A stretch of 64,000 nt of DNA from G965203045 sp965203045 (GCA_965203045.1 OZ241850.1:496001-560000), one strand, 5' to 3'. Counted from the stretch's first letter, positions 52,501 to 57,255 are shown. Made by a program: numbers and translations. Notes: a model not told the origin generated them from the sequence alone.

Positions 52501-54404
52501 GCGCTTCTAACCATAATCTCAAATCTTTTAGTGGCGAGGTGCAGGTTATCGCTAACGCCAATAATAATTTCATAACTGCTTTGGGTCTCAACACTTGGAC
52601 TGTGGTCAATTACTAATTGATTATCAGCACTAATACTAAAACTAGCGCTATCTCTACCACCCACAATACTAAACTCAAAAGGACCTAGCGCATTACTTGC
52701 AGTAGCGCTAATAGTGGCAATCACACTATCTGGGGCAATGTTTTCAACAACATTGGTAGTGCTGAGCATAATACTAGCTGGAATTACACCACAACTACCA
52801 TCGTCTAAAACAGCAATATCAAAGCTTTGCGAACTTGTAAGCGTGCCGTCACTAACAATAAGCTCTAAGCTATGAACACCAATATCATCACAACCAGCAG
52901 TACCTGCAACAGCAATATTATTTCTATCAAATTTACGAATGAGATTATTATCTCTATCAACAACGATAATATTGTTGGTAGCATCAATTGCAACACTAAC
53001 CGGGGAATCAAATTTAGCATTACTACTAACACCATCAGCAAACCCCTCACTACCACCAGCAATAGTGCTCACTATACCCTCTGGGGATATGCTACGAATA
53101 CGATTACTACTTATTCCAACAACAATAATATTACCACTAGCATCAATGGCAACACCCGCTGGCACATTAAATCCAGCAGTGGCGCTAGCGCCATCAGTAG
53201 AACCGGGGATACCGCTGCCAGCAATAGTGGTGACTGTCCCATCTGAGCTAATGCTGCGAATACGATTACTGTTGCCATCGGTAACAATAATATCACCACT
53301 AGCATCAATGGCAACACCTATTGGTACATTAAACCCAGCGGTAGCGCTAGGACCATCAATAAAACCAGAACCACCACCAGCAATAGTGGTGACTGTCCCA
53401 TCTGAGCTAATACTGCGAATTAAATTATTGCCGTTATCAACAACAATAATATTGCCTGAAGCATCAATGGCAATACCCGATGGTAAGTTAAATTTAGCAG
53501 TGGCGCTAGCCCCGTTATCAGAACCAATATCACCACTACCAGCAACAGTTCTCACCATGCCTTCTGGGGATATGCTGCGAATACGATGATTGCTTCTATC
53601 GGCAACAATAATATTACCACTAGCATCAATGGCAACACCAAATGGGAAATCAAATTGAGCTGTGGCGCTAGCGCCATCAGCAAAACCCGTACTACTACCA
53701 GCAATGGTGCTCACCATGCCCTCTGGGCTAATTTTGCGGATACGATTATTATCTCCATCGGTAATAATAATATTACCACTAGCATCAATGGCAACACCAT
53801 TTGGATCATTAAAATTAGCAGTGCTAGTAACCCCATCATCGCTACCGAGACTGCCATCACCTGCCAAAGTGCTTACAACTTTGCCAATAGCTAACCAACT
53901 TGGCAACCCAGCATCTGGGGCGGCGCTAAACATAAGGTTATCGCCCTCAGCATCACTAGCCCCTAGGTTATATTGGTAGAGGCTATTAACCCTAGTCCTA
54001 GTAACTGGATTGCTGATAAAAACAGGGGCGCTGGGGTCAAGTCTGGTGGTAACACTAAATATCGCCCTTGTGACACTAGCCCCAGAACCTACAGTTAGGG
54101 TAGCAACAGTTTTAGTATTAAACTCACCACTAGATAAAACTTTAACAGCAACCGTAGCGCCTGCGGTAATTGCGCCCTCAGCTGCGGTTGGGGAACCAGC
54201 GCCTATGGTATAAGACCCGCCCTCAACGCGAATGCTAATAGTGCTGTCAAAACCGCTAATAGTTGCTGCATTAGAAGTAATTGATGTGTTTAGTTGGACA
54301 TTTGTTAGCGCGGTGAAGCTAAATGGGTCTGTATTTGCTGTAATTGATAATGAGCTCAGCAAAAATAAAATAGCAGCAGTTGCTTTTGATAATATAGTTT
54401 GCAT
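37560..54404 (-). CDS. Giant gene B: secreted NHL-propeller/He_PIG/cadherin/Big-domain protein
   Basis: This 5,614-aa paralogue of gene A has an almost identical signal peptide and first FSF domain (about residues 1-115) but lacks A's following 300-residue region. It then carries eight He_PIG units split by six-repeat NHL blocks, separated by seven cadherin-like domains (motif SFSIINDNQLVIDHSPDF). The C-terminal part (about 4,159-5,614) has an FSF domain, Big_2- and MBG/YDG-like domains, two uninterrupted He_PIG domains (LPDGLMFDSANTSITGTP) and the same dockerin-like end and FNLQNIYQ tail as A. Two cysteines per NHL unit give 16 in total, with none elsewhere that I can see. The gene is uninterrupted over 16.8 kb in an otherwise compact genome, which argues for selection. 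It is probably a very long surface or secreted fibre; ligand and export route beyond Sec are unknown. Confidence 0.92.
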   Translation of the reverse strand: MQTILSKATAAILFLLSSLSITANTDPFSFTALTNVQLNTSITSNAATISGFDSTISIRVEGGSYTIGAGSPTAAEGAITAGATVAVKVLSSGEFNTKTVATLTVGSGASVTRAIFSVTTRLDPSAPVFISNPVTRTRVNSLYQYNLGASDAEGDNLMFSAAPDAGLPSWLAIGKVVSTLAGDGSLGSDDGVTSTANFNDPNGVAIDASGNIIITDGDNNRIRKISPEGMVSTIAGSSTGFADGASATAQFDFPFGVAIDASGNIIVADRSNHRIRSISPEGMVRTVAGSGDIGSDNGASATAKFNLPSGIAIDASGNIIVVDNGNNLIRSISSDGTVTTIAGGGSGFIDGPSATAGFNVPIGVAIDASGDIIVTDGNSNRIRSISSDGTVTTIAGSGIPGSTDGASATAGFNVPAGVAIDASGNIIVVGISSNRIRSISPEGIVSTIAGGSEGFADGVSSNAKFDSPVSVAIDATNNIIVVDRDNNLIRKFDRNNIAVAGTAGCDDIGVHSLELIVSDGTLTSSQSFDIAVLDDGSCGVIPASIMLSTTNVVENIAPDSVIATISATASNALGPFEFSIVGGRDSASFSISADNQLVIDHSPSVETQSSYEIIIGVSDNLHLATKRFEIMVRSAPVFISNPVTRTRANSLYQYNLRASGAEGGRFVFDVASGTVLPSWLAIGAVVSTLAGDGSLGSDDGVTSTANFNGPNGVAIDASGNIIITDGDNNRIRKISPEGMVSTIAGSSTGFTDGASATAEFDGPTSVAIDASGNIIVADSGNDAIRRIATDGTVTTVSTFSTPRGVTIDATSTIIVADGGSNRIHSISLGNIATIIAGSFVGSTDGDRATAKFNAPEDVAIDASGNIIVADRDNHRIRKITLDPDVMVSTIAGSSNGLTDGTGTMAKFSFPSGVAIDALGNIIVADRGNNRIRSIDSDYVVSTIAGGGNTGFISDSDAGFADGVGANARFHAPEDVAIDALGNIIVADRNNNRIRKININSIAVAGITGCDDIGVHSLDLIVSDGTFTSSQSFDIVVADDGSCGAIPTNLALSAITVVEDVLANSIIATVSADDNDNPASLSFSVVGGRDSARFSISDGNQLVIDHSPSVETQSNYEIIIGVSDDIHFITRSFEIRIVGIESVPVFTSEPITSIKVNSPYQYSLGASDAEGGRFVFDAASGTVLPSWLAINSNIVSTLAGSGFFGSNDGASATARFRQPRGVAIDASGNVIVADARNSRIRKISPSGMVTTIAGSSGGFADGVSTTAKFASPTMIAIDALGNIVVADSNNNRIRSISSSGIVSTIAGSGTPGIVNGPSATARFDFPISVAVDAAGNIIVADADNQNIRGISSDGTVTTVAGNGNVGHTDGASATASFAFPSGVAIDAAGNIIVGDSSSQRIRSISPSGIVSTVAGSGQQGFLDGASATAKFLFPRGVAVDVGGDIIVADAVGNRIRRISTDGIVSTIAGTGIKGFANGDGASAQFEEPDDVAIDASGNIIVADNINNRIRKIDRTSFILKGSPSCSDIGINSLELMVSDGMLTSSQSFDIVVADDGSCGAIPTNLALSAITVVEDVLANSIIATVSADDNDNPASLSFSVVGGRDGASFSISDGNQLVIDHSPDFNTQRIYEIIISASDTIHIVTKSFRISVISIAGVPIFISEPVTSTRVGSPYQYSLNIIDIDRAELVLSSATGTTLPDWLTTDVDIIVTTLAGDGSRDNDDGATNTASFGFPEGVVIDNSGNIIVADSNNHRIRSISPEGMVDTIAGGGEVGLSGGAFRDGASATARFDRPSDVAIDASGNIIVVDEVNNRIRRIDTGGEVTTIAGGSRRGNFADGTGTIARFDDPVGIEIDASGDIIIADTNNGRIRSISPKDVVSTIAGTGGRSFGDGASATAIFFSPRDVAIDAAGNILVADAFNHRIRSINTEGIVSTFAGSGIAGFGDGATATAKFDIPVGVAVDNGGNIIVADSNNHRIRSIGTDGIVRTIAGSSMGTDDGAGAVAKFDSPTGIVINALGNIIVADRNNNRIREIDRTNFVLVGTPSCSDVGVNDISLMISDGEFESLQSFDIAVADNGSCGVVPTNLALTTTNVVENTATDSVIASISATATNPLNPFEFSIVGGRDRDSFSIIGGNQLVIDHSPSFERQSSYKIIIGVSDMVHIATKSFEINVAGIERVPVFTSTPVITARVGNLYQYDSSASDSDSSDLVFSIAPGTELPSWLATGVDTFVIILAGNGEQGSNNGAASTATFLFPAGVVVDASGNIIVADTDNNLIRNISPESVVTTIAGSGDEGFGDGASATAKFDRPEGVAINASGDIIVADAENHRIRRISPEGMVSTIAGGSEQGSVNATGINARFNRPSDVAINASGDIIVADRGNHRIRRIDSDNAVTTIAGSSAGFVNATGSNAQFNSPRGVAVEANGNIIVADQSNQRIRRINSSNAVTTIAGGANQDLIDGAGNNARFSNPRDVVIDAGGNIIVADTNNDSIRSISSDNMVRTIAIDSANFIGGGEFGRPRAVAIDNMGDIIVADSANHLIRKISSADFSVVGTPPSCDDIGIYSLELVVSDGEFSSSQSFDIAVLDNGSCGIAPTNLALSTTTVDENIDMDSVVAHISATATNPLNPFEFSIVGGRDSASFSISATNQLVINHSPDFEAQSSYEIIIGVSDAVHLITKTFNISVVNINESTPVFTSNPITTIRVNSLYQYILGASDADGNDLVFSAISRTILPDWLTIDMVDIIVTTLAGDGSTQSIDDGAASTANFNSPRDVAIDALGNIIVVDTFNHRIRSISTDGIVRTIAGSGNGVVDGASATAKFRQPAGVAIDASGNIIIADGTNHSIRKISPDGIVSTIVGGKEASSAGGAFADGASATARFNLPTGITIDNSAIIIADTLNNRIRNIDTNDMVTTIAGSVSSGAGDGFSIDGAFADGASNTAKFNIPVGVVVDALGNIIVADSFNHRIRSISTEGTVSTIAGTGSIGLNNGSFADGASNTARFNLPTGVAIDASGNIIISDRLNHRIRKISPDGVVTTIAGSNTGFADGASATAKFDNPSGIAIDAFGDIIIADRGNHRIRKINRNNIVLAGVSPGCNDIGSYDIVLIVSDGEFQSSQSFDITVLDDGSCGVIPASITLSATNVVENIASDSVIASISATASNALGPFEFSIVGGRDSASFSIINDNQLVINHSPDFEAQSSYEIIIGVSDNLHIATKSFEISVSNVNEVAPVFTSNPITTIIVDDLYQYDLRASDADGSDFVFSAASGTTLLDWLTIDVVGEVVTTLAGDGNQGSDDGVTSTASFNLPAAAAIDASGNIIISDRLNHRIRKISPEGVVTTIAGGSEGFADGASATAKFDNPSGVAIDALGNIIVADRDNHSIRSITPGGTVTTIAGTNTIGFVDGASSTAKFNNPTGIAIDALGNIIVADRDNHSIRSITPGGTVTTIAGTNIFGSDDGASSTARFNTPIGIAIDALGNIIVADRDNHRIRSISTEGTVTTVAGGIIGSMDGASSTARFNTPFGIAVDSRGNIIIADSNNNRIRSINTNGMVRTIAGSDTGFANGTGTIVKFNSPTGIAIDSRDSIIVVDSSNRRIRKIDRTSFALLGSPSCGDVGFNNIELMASDGEFESSQNFDIAVLDNGSCGVIPASIMLSTTNVVENIAPDSVIASISATATNALSSFGFSIVGGRDSASFSIINDNQLVIDHSPDFEAQNSYEIIVGASDSLHIATKSFEIDVVEIERVPVFTSTPIITTRVSSSYQYSLSASDTDSSDFIFSIAPETVLPSWLAISPIVTTLAGDGSQGSDNGATSTASFGSPTDVAIDASGNIIVADGGNHLIRSINTNGVVTTMAGSGQGFADGASNTAMFRFPAGVAIDTSGNIIVADTLNHRIRKISTNGMVTTIAGSETSFANGIDVFARFSSPTSIAIDTDGNIIIADTNNHSIRNIGIDIDRTVTTIAGTTTIGFVNGANAKFNAPTGVAIDALGNIIVADRDNHSIRNIGIDIDRTVTTIAGTITIGFVDGANAKFSSPTGVAIDALGNIIVADRGNNRIRSINPDGVVTTIAGSVTGFADGAGAAARFDAPTGVAIDALGNIIIADRDNHRIRKINRNNIVLAGIPLECGDIGSYDVVLIVSDGEFQSSQSFTINVMDDGSCLVAPFSFDAIADVVPNATISSAAITVTSNVQDPQSTFTIRIEGEDARYSINGGIYTDSVGAVGIGDSVRVQIVASNQAITTKIATISIDSIAATFAVTTADFMIAGGDRSANYNSPAITITTTITDSQVVWSSNATNVISFSDPNSGLVSIVGAGSALIRASRAGAEDSIVFTIMPLTLTPTFASPQRFIYNTSIITALVTITSGIVATDDVSLSLSGATATDVGNYNIDLTLIGTDSRNYFLSTTTLSWSIIKANQSQFSLGADTTITFGSSFSSPATGVSATVATSYGSSDHNVATIAPNGDITIIGIGSTIISATNTGDNNYNSAAASYQLTITQAPQDPFSITASDTLIFGATTTIVVVESGSGDGVVSYDSSDIAVIAITADGTISATGVGIATITATKAGGINYLDTSDTHLIMVRRASQTSLIISGSLTLANAATGFASATGGSGTGAISFSSSNPDIATITQDGVITAKSLGITTISATKSGGDNYHDTGDNYLLTIVNTTPTVANSIANQIISLRNLFNFIIPANTFNDPNGDTLTISASNLPDGLMFDSANTSITGTPTTVGISIITITADDGNGAMVSTSFSLTVSDDFIIIGNNPRTIIYGVASQNIIAQGGVSPDGAVTFVSSTPSVASFGDTNIGTLTISNVGTTIITATREGSGEQASISIIVSPRTITPTFASSQTFIYNTNIRTVLATIASGIVAGDDVSLSITGATATDVGSYNIDLTLIGTDSRNYFLSTTTLSWSIIKADQSQFSLIADTTIIFGTSFSSPATGVSTTVDTSYGSSNPNVATIDANGDITTVSTGSTIISATNTGDNNYNSAAASYQLTITQAPQDPFSITASDTLIFGATTTIVVVEGGSGDGVVSYDSSDIAVIVITADGSITAIGVGIATITATKAGGMNYLDTSDTHLIMVRRASQTSLIISGSLTLANAATGFASATGGSGTGAISFSSSNPDIATITQDGMITAQSLGVTTISATKSGGDNYHDIGDSYLLTIVNTAPIVINPITDRTASLGNLFTFPIPANTFNDPNGDTLTISASNLPDGLMFDSANTSITGTPATVGISIITITADDGNGAMASASFSLTVSDDFIIIGNNPRTIIYGVASQNIEAQGGVSPDGVIAFVSSTPSVANFSDTNIGELTISSAGTAIITATREGSGEQASISIIVSPRTITPTFAGSQTFIYNTNIRTVLATITSGIVAGDDISLSISGATATDVDNYNIDLRLIGANSPNYRLSTTTLSWSIIKADQTGFNIIISSTLELGSTAIATTRGGQGTGATSFSSSNPAVATINQDGLISAQSLGTTTLTATRTGDSNYNDGSDTTTLTVVTRFNLDIDDDGSRLTTTDGVLIIRFLTGPTNTINTTDATTTGAQRNNQQILEFLQGGYDRLDIDGNGTIAASSDGMLIMRYLADQENLNTIGIPTSVGVGTITFNLQNIYQ
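38229..39740 (-). repeat. Internal tandem duplication in giant gene B, copy 1
   Basis: Landmarks here recur exactly 1,512 bp (504 codons) to the right, for example 38,587/40,099, 38,974/40,486 and 39,420/40,932. The unit covers a Big-like run, one uninterrupted He_PIG domain and an MBG-like domain. The boundary is approximate and falls inside an MBG-like domain whose two halves resemble different flanking MBG copies. Confidence 0.8.
39741..41252 (-). repeat. Internal tandem duplication in giant gene B, copy 2
   Basis: This is the partner of the preceding 1,512-bp unit. It resembles the single corresponding unit of gene A (about 21,260-22,775) more closely in its He_PIG segment (TVANSIANQIISLRNLF) than copy 1 does (IVINPITDRTASLGNLF). 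Confidence 0.8.
42045..53885 (-). repeat. Array of eight 6-repeat NHL propeller units in giant gene B
   Basis: In protein order the blocks lie at about 52,920-53,885, 51,400-52,355, 49,855-50,835, 48,290-49,300, 46,755-47,730, 45,130-46,190, 43,580-44,575 and 42,045-43,030. I counted exactly six NHL repeats in every block (48 in all). The sixth ends NRIRKIDR- or RIRKINR-like and runs straight into the returning Ig strand with C-x-DIG. Confidence 0.85.
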
Positions 54405-54716
54405 AATTCTTATGTCACATCATAAGCTCTTAAAATGTAGTTTAGAAAGTGTCATTTAACAGTTTAATAGTTGGTAGCTTCTAGTAGGGCTAATTAATGG
54501 TTTGCCTTAACTCCAAAGCATAGCGCTGATGATACCTATAAGTTTTATCAATGTCAAGTAATATCATCTTTTAAAAGAGATAAAACTAACACCATTTAAC
54601 CGCTTCAAACTTAACTGGCAGACAACAAATATTTAATAGCGCAACCCACACTTCTTTAAAAACATTTAAACCCAATTTAGTCAAAAACAAACTTTTATTG
54701 TATAATACTCGCTCTT
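54405..54716. other. Intergenic region giant gene B / tRNA-Thr
   Basis: The first part (to about 54,600) is homologous to the upstream flank of giant gene A and holds the leftward promoter. The remainder is unique. TATAAT at 54,701-54,706, 10 bp before the tRNA, is the likely tRNA -10. A minus-strand frame here overlaps the tRNA and is not credible. Confidence 0.6.
54529..54557 (-). promoter_or_regulatory. Promoter of giant gene B
   Basis: Read on the reverse strand: TTGACA (54,552-54,557), a 17-bp spacer, then TATCAT (54,529-54,534). Start near 54,522, leader about 118 nt. The optimal spacing, against 16 bp in gene A, predicts stronger expression of B. Confidence 0.78.
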
Positions 54717-54792
54717 GCCGACATAGCACAGCTGGTAGTGCAACTGATTTGTAATCAGTAGGTCCGCGGTTCGAGTCCGTGTGTCGGCACCA
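54717..54792 (+). tRNA. tRNA-Thr (anticodon UGU)
   Basis: A 76-nt cloverleaf with encoded CCA. The acceptor arms are GCCGACA (54,717-54,723) and TGTCGGC (54,782-54,788), with discriminator A. The anticodon stem ACTGA/TCAGT encloses loop TTTGTAA, giving anticodon TGT (reads ACA, threonine). The T arm contains GGTTCGAGTCC. The mobile-element-like genes begin right after its 3' end, so the tRNA 3' end is the probable attachment site. Confidence 0.95.
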
Positions 54793-54848
54793 TTTGTACA
54801 CCACAACTTGACACTATTTTATTTATATAAATATGGAAGGTTGTGATT

Positions 54849-55673
54849 TTGCAAAATTCAAACGTTATCTCAGTTATATCTACCAAAGGCGGTGTTGGTA
54901 AAACAACTCTAAGCGCCAACTTGGCTGGGTATTTACACAATCTAGGTTTTTCAGTATTGATGATTGATGCTGACCCACAGCCATCACTATCATCCTATTA
55001 CCCCATAAATAATAAAGCTAATGGCGGTTTAGTAGAGGTGTTAAATAATCCTAAAAAAGTTAATGACTATATTAGTCAAACTTCTCACGGCGACTTAATC
55101 TATTCAAATGATAACCAAAATAATTTACAAAACTATTTGCGCGATTATCCAGATGGTCAATTCAGGTTAGCACAGGCTATCAAATATATAGAAAAATTAT
55201 ACGATATTATCATCATTGATACCCAAGGCGCTAAAGGTGTATTACAGAACGCCGCCGTATTAGCTGCTAATCAATTACTATCCCCAGTGCTACCAGAGAT
55301 GACAACTATTAGAGAATTTGAGCGCGGAACACTGGACATGTTCAATAATCTGCAAACACTTAAAGATATGGGAATTGATATTGCAGATATAGTAAATGCT
55401 ATTGTATATCGTATGGATCGCACTAAAAATGCTAGCAGATATAAACAAATACTCATCAATACACAAAGCAGTCAACAATATCCATACCAAGTGTTGCAAA
55501 CAGAAATACCGGACTCTGTTGTTTATGACGAAGCAACAGGCCAACAAATACCAGTTACCGAATTTGCTAAAAGCAATAAAAAACAGCAACAAAAAGCACA
55601 AAAAAGTATCAGTGCTATTAAAAAACTAACAGAGGAGTTGAAATTACAAGGTAAATACAATGAAAAATACTAG
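54849..55673 (+). CDS. parA: ParA-family partition ATPase of the integrated element
   Basis: This protein of about 274 aa has the deviant Walker A motif STKGGVGKTTLSANLAG at the N-terminus, MIDADPQPSLSSYYP (Walker A' region), DIIIIDTQGAKG (Walker B) and no DNA-binding N-terminal extension, so it is a small MinD/ParA type. The TTG at 54,849 is preferred because GGAAGG (54,835-54,840) lies 8 nt before it. A GTG at 54,843 is too close to that site. It is the first gene of the element after the tRNA. Its TAG stop forms the first bases of iteron 1. Confidence 0.85.
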   Translation: MQNSNVISVISTKGGVGKTTLSANLAGYLHNLGFSVLMIDADPQPSLSSYYPINNKANGGLVEVLNNPKKVNDYISQTSHGDLIYSNDNQNNLQNYLRDYPDGQFRLAQAIKYIEKLYDIIIIDTQGAKGVLQNAAVLAANQLLSPVLPEMTTIREFERGTLDMFNNLQTLKDMGIDIADIVNAIVYRMDRTKNASRYKQILINTQSSQQYPYQVLQTEIPDSVVYDEATGQQIPVTEFAKSNKKQQQKAQKSISAIKKLTEELKLQGKYNEKY

Positions 55674-56011
55674 TCCGAAAAAAGTTATAGTTGAACCTTT
55701 AAATACACTGTTTAAGCCTTATAAACACTGGCTTAACTCAGTTAGTCCGCAAAAAGTTATAGATAGTCCAGAAAAAGTTATAGTTGAAGTCCTAAGTATG
55801 CTAGTTAACCCTTGCTACATAAGGGTTAACGCACATATTCCAAAAAAAGTTATAGATAGTCCAGAAAAAGTTATAGTTGAAGTCCTAAATACACTGTTTA
55901 AGCCTTATAAACACTGGCTTAACTCAGTTAGTCCGCAAAAAGTTATAGCTAGTCCAAAAAAAGTTATAGCTAGTCCAAGAAAGGTTATATTTAGTCCAAA
56001 AAAAGTTATAG
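55671..56011 (+). repeat. Iteron array (candidate oriV), nine 20-bp repeats
   Basis: Nine copies of TAGTCCRMAAAAAGTTATAG-like repeats start at 55,671, 55,743, 55,764, 55,836, 55,857, 55,929, 55,950, 55,971 and 55,992. Neighbouring copies are spaced 21 bp (two helical turns), and the whole pattern repeats with a 93-bp period. The number 4 copy (TATTCC) and number 8 copy (GGTTATAT) are diverged. The array lies directly upstream of a Rep_3 initiator gene, as in iteron plasmids. Because 21 and 93 are multiples of three, a 136-codon open frame survives here by arithmetic. Confidence 0.88.
55690..55928. other. Inverted repeats in the gaps between iterons
   Basis: Each 52-bp gap holds a palindrome. 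Gaps 1 and 3 contain TTAAGCC...GGCTTAA (7-bp arms, 11-nt loop). Gap 2 contains GTTAACCCTT...AAGGGTTAAC (10-bp perfect arms, 7-nt loop). These look like binding sites for a dimeric protein such as Rep autoregulation or ParA/ParB control. Confidence 0.65.
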
Positions 56012-56084
56012 TTAGCTCTATAAACTATTGTTTTTACAAGTATTTTCTAACCCTAAATAATATTAAATAATATTAAATATCACC
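56012..56084 (+). other. AT-rich DNA unwinding element between iterons and rep
   Basis: Two perfect 10-bp direct repeats TAAATAATAT (56,054-56,063 and 56,064-56,073), plus a partial third, lie in nearly pure A/T just before the rep start. AT-rich direct repeats next to iterons are the usual melting site of theta-replicating origins. Confidence 0.65.
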
Positions 56085-57254
56085 ATGAACGCAATTACCA
56101 AACAAAACCAAATAAAAACTTCTAATCATTGGTTGGAAAAACCCAATCTCTACACTGCAGATGCAACAAGGATTTTATCCGTAGCGTTTGCTGAATACAA
56201 AAAAATTACAGAACTTAGCATAAAAAATAAAAACAGTTTAATTATTAATAAACCTGCACCAGAAGTAATTCAACTATTTTTAACATTTAGGAATGATAAA
56301 AATGTATTACAAAGGATTAGAAATGCCAATGAAGAACTAGTGAGCAAGCCGGTAGGTATGGTAAGAGATATCTCTGATAAAGATTGGAAAATGATAGGTC
56401 CGGCAATTACAGCAGCAGAATTAAAAGAAAATATACTAACGATAAAACTAAATGCTGATGTTGTAGATTATCTAACTACAAATAAAAACTACACACTATC
56501 CTATATTGAATCAATAGCAGAACTAACAACCATAAACCAAATCAATTTTTACAATTTATTAATCCGTTATGCCAACCTTAAAGAAATTAAATTAGATATT
56601 AAAACAATTAGAAATAGATTAGGAGTAGCAGATAGTAAGTATAAGTTAACAGGAAGTTTAATTGATAAATTAATTGGTCCCTGCGCTGAAACAATCAATA
56701 AATTAACCAATCTATCAGTTAGTTTTAATCCTATCAAAACCGGTAAAACTATAACTCACATAAAATTTAATATTGCTTTTAAAGATAAATTATCAGCACT
56801 AGACCATCAGTCCGACCAAGCATCAAATAATCAAGAATTAACAGAAAAACTAAGCGCTATTGGTTTGTCGCCTAATGCCATAAAATCACTAAAAAAATAT
56901 AACCCAATTATCGTTGAAACAACTATAGATAAAGTAGTCAAACAACAAAAAAATAAAAGGATACACAATATAAAAAGTTATTTTTTTGTTGTGCTAAACC
57001 AAACCCTAAAAAACAATCAAACCAAAGGTTATAAAGGCTTTTTAATTGGTAATTATCTTAACTCATTAACAGTAGCAGAGTCTAATAATCTTTGGGATTT
57101 ATTTATTACAAGCAATACAAACAACAAAGAGCTTAATGATTTAATCAAAACAAGACAAACAACCAGTAGCGAAGCTGTAAGAGCAACACTCAGTAAAGAA
57201 ATTAATACCGAATATTTTAGATGGATTTATAACAACAAACTACAAGGAGAATGA
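56085..57254 (+). CDS. Rep_3-type replication initiator protein
   Basis: This 389-aa protein has the tandem winged-helix architecture of plasmid initiators (Rep_3, PF01051). Residues about 120-250 include YTLSYIESIAELTTINQINF, IKLDIKTIRNRLGVADSKYK, DKLIGPCAETINKLTNLSVS and ITHIKFNIAFKDK, matching the first WH domain and its end. The C-terminal 130 residues are lysine/asparagine rich and less recognisable. It would bind the adjacent iterons, open the AT-rich element and load helicase. A replication initiator with origin, next to a partition ATPase, means that the element can probably be maintained as an episome. Confidence 0.85.
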   Translation: MNAITKQNQIKTSNHWLEKPNLYTADATRILSVAFAEYKKITELSIKNKNSLIINKPAPEVIQLFLTFRNDKNVLQRIRNANEELVSKPVGMVRDISDKDWKMIGPAITAAELKENILTIKLNADVVDYLTTNKNYTLSYIESIAELTTINQINFYNLLIRYANLKEIKLDIKTIRNRLGVADSKYKLTGSLIDKLIGPCAETINKLTNLSVSFNPIKTGKTITHIKFNIAFKDKLSALDHQSDQASNNQELTEKLSAIGLSPNAIKSLKKYNPIIVETTIDKVVKQQKNKRIHNIKSYFFVVLNQTLKNNQTKGYKGFLIGNYLNSLTVAESNNLWDLFITSNTNNKELNDLIKTRQTTSSEAVRATLSKEINTEYFRWIYNNKLQGE

Positions 57255-57255
57255 T

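Noticed and set aside
23430..53885. CRISPR-like regularly spaced repeats
   Set aside because: The regular repeats are degenerate, about 130-180 bp apart and within a translated NHL repeat pattern; there are no identical 23-37 bp repeats with unique spacers.
20455..54404. RTX toxin or autotransporter assignment for the giant proteins
   Set aside because: No GGxGxDxUx nonapeptides, no C-terminal beta-barrel, and a clear N-terminal Sec signal; the architecture is NHL/Ig/cadherin/dockerin-like instead.
37966..54459. Plus-strand and other-frame open frames across giant gene B
   Set aside because: Same reasoning as for gene A; equivalent frames recur at equivalent positions of each repeat unit, as expected for shadows of a repetitive gene.
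54586..54804. Minus-strand 72-codon frame over the tRNA-Thr
   Set aside because: It runs antisense through the tRNA gene, a well-known artefact, with no other support.
55660..56070. A 136-aa protein with KKVI repeats
   Set aside because: The repeats are better explained as iterons: 21-bp phasing, palindromic spacers, position before a Rep_3 gene. The open frame follows from repeat lengths divisible by three.
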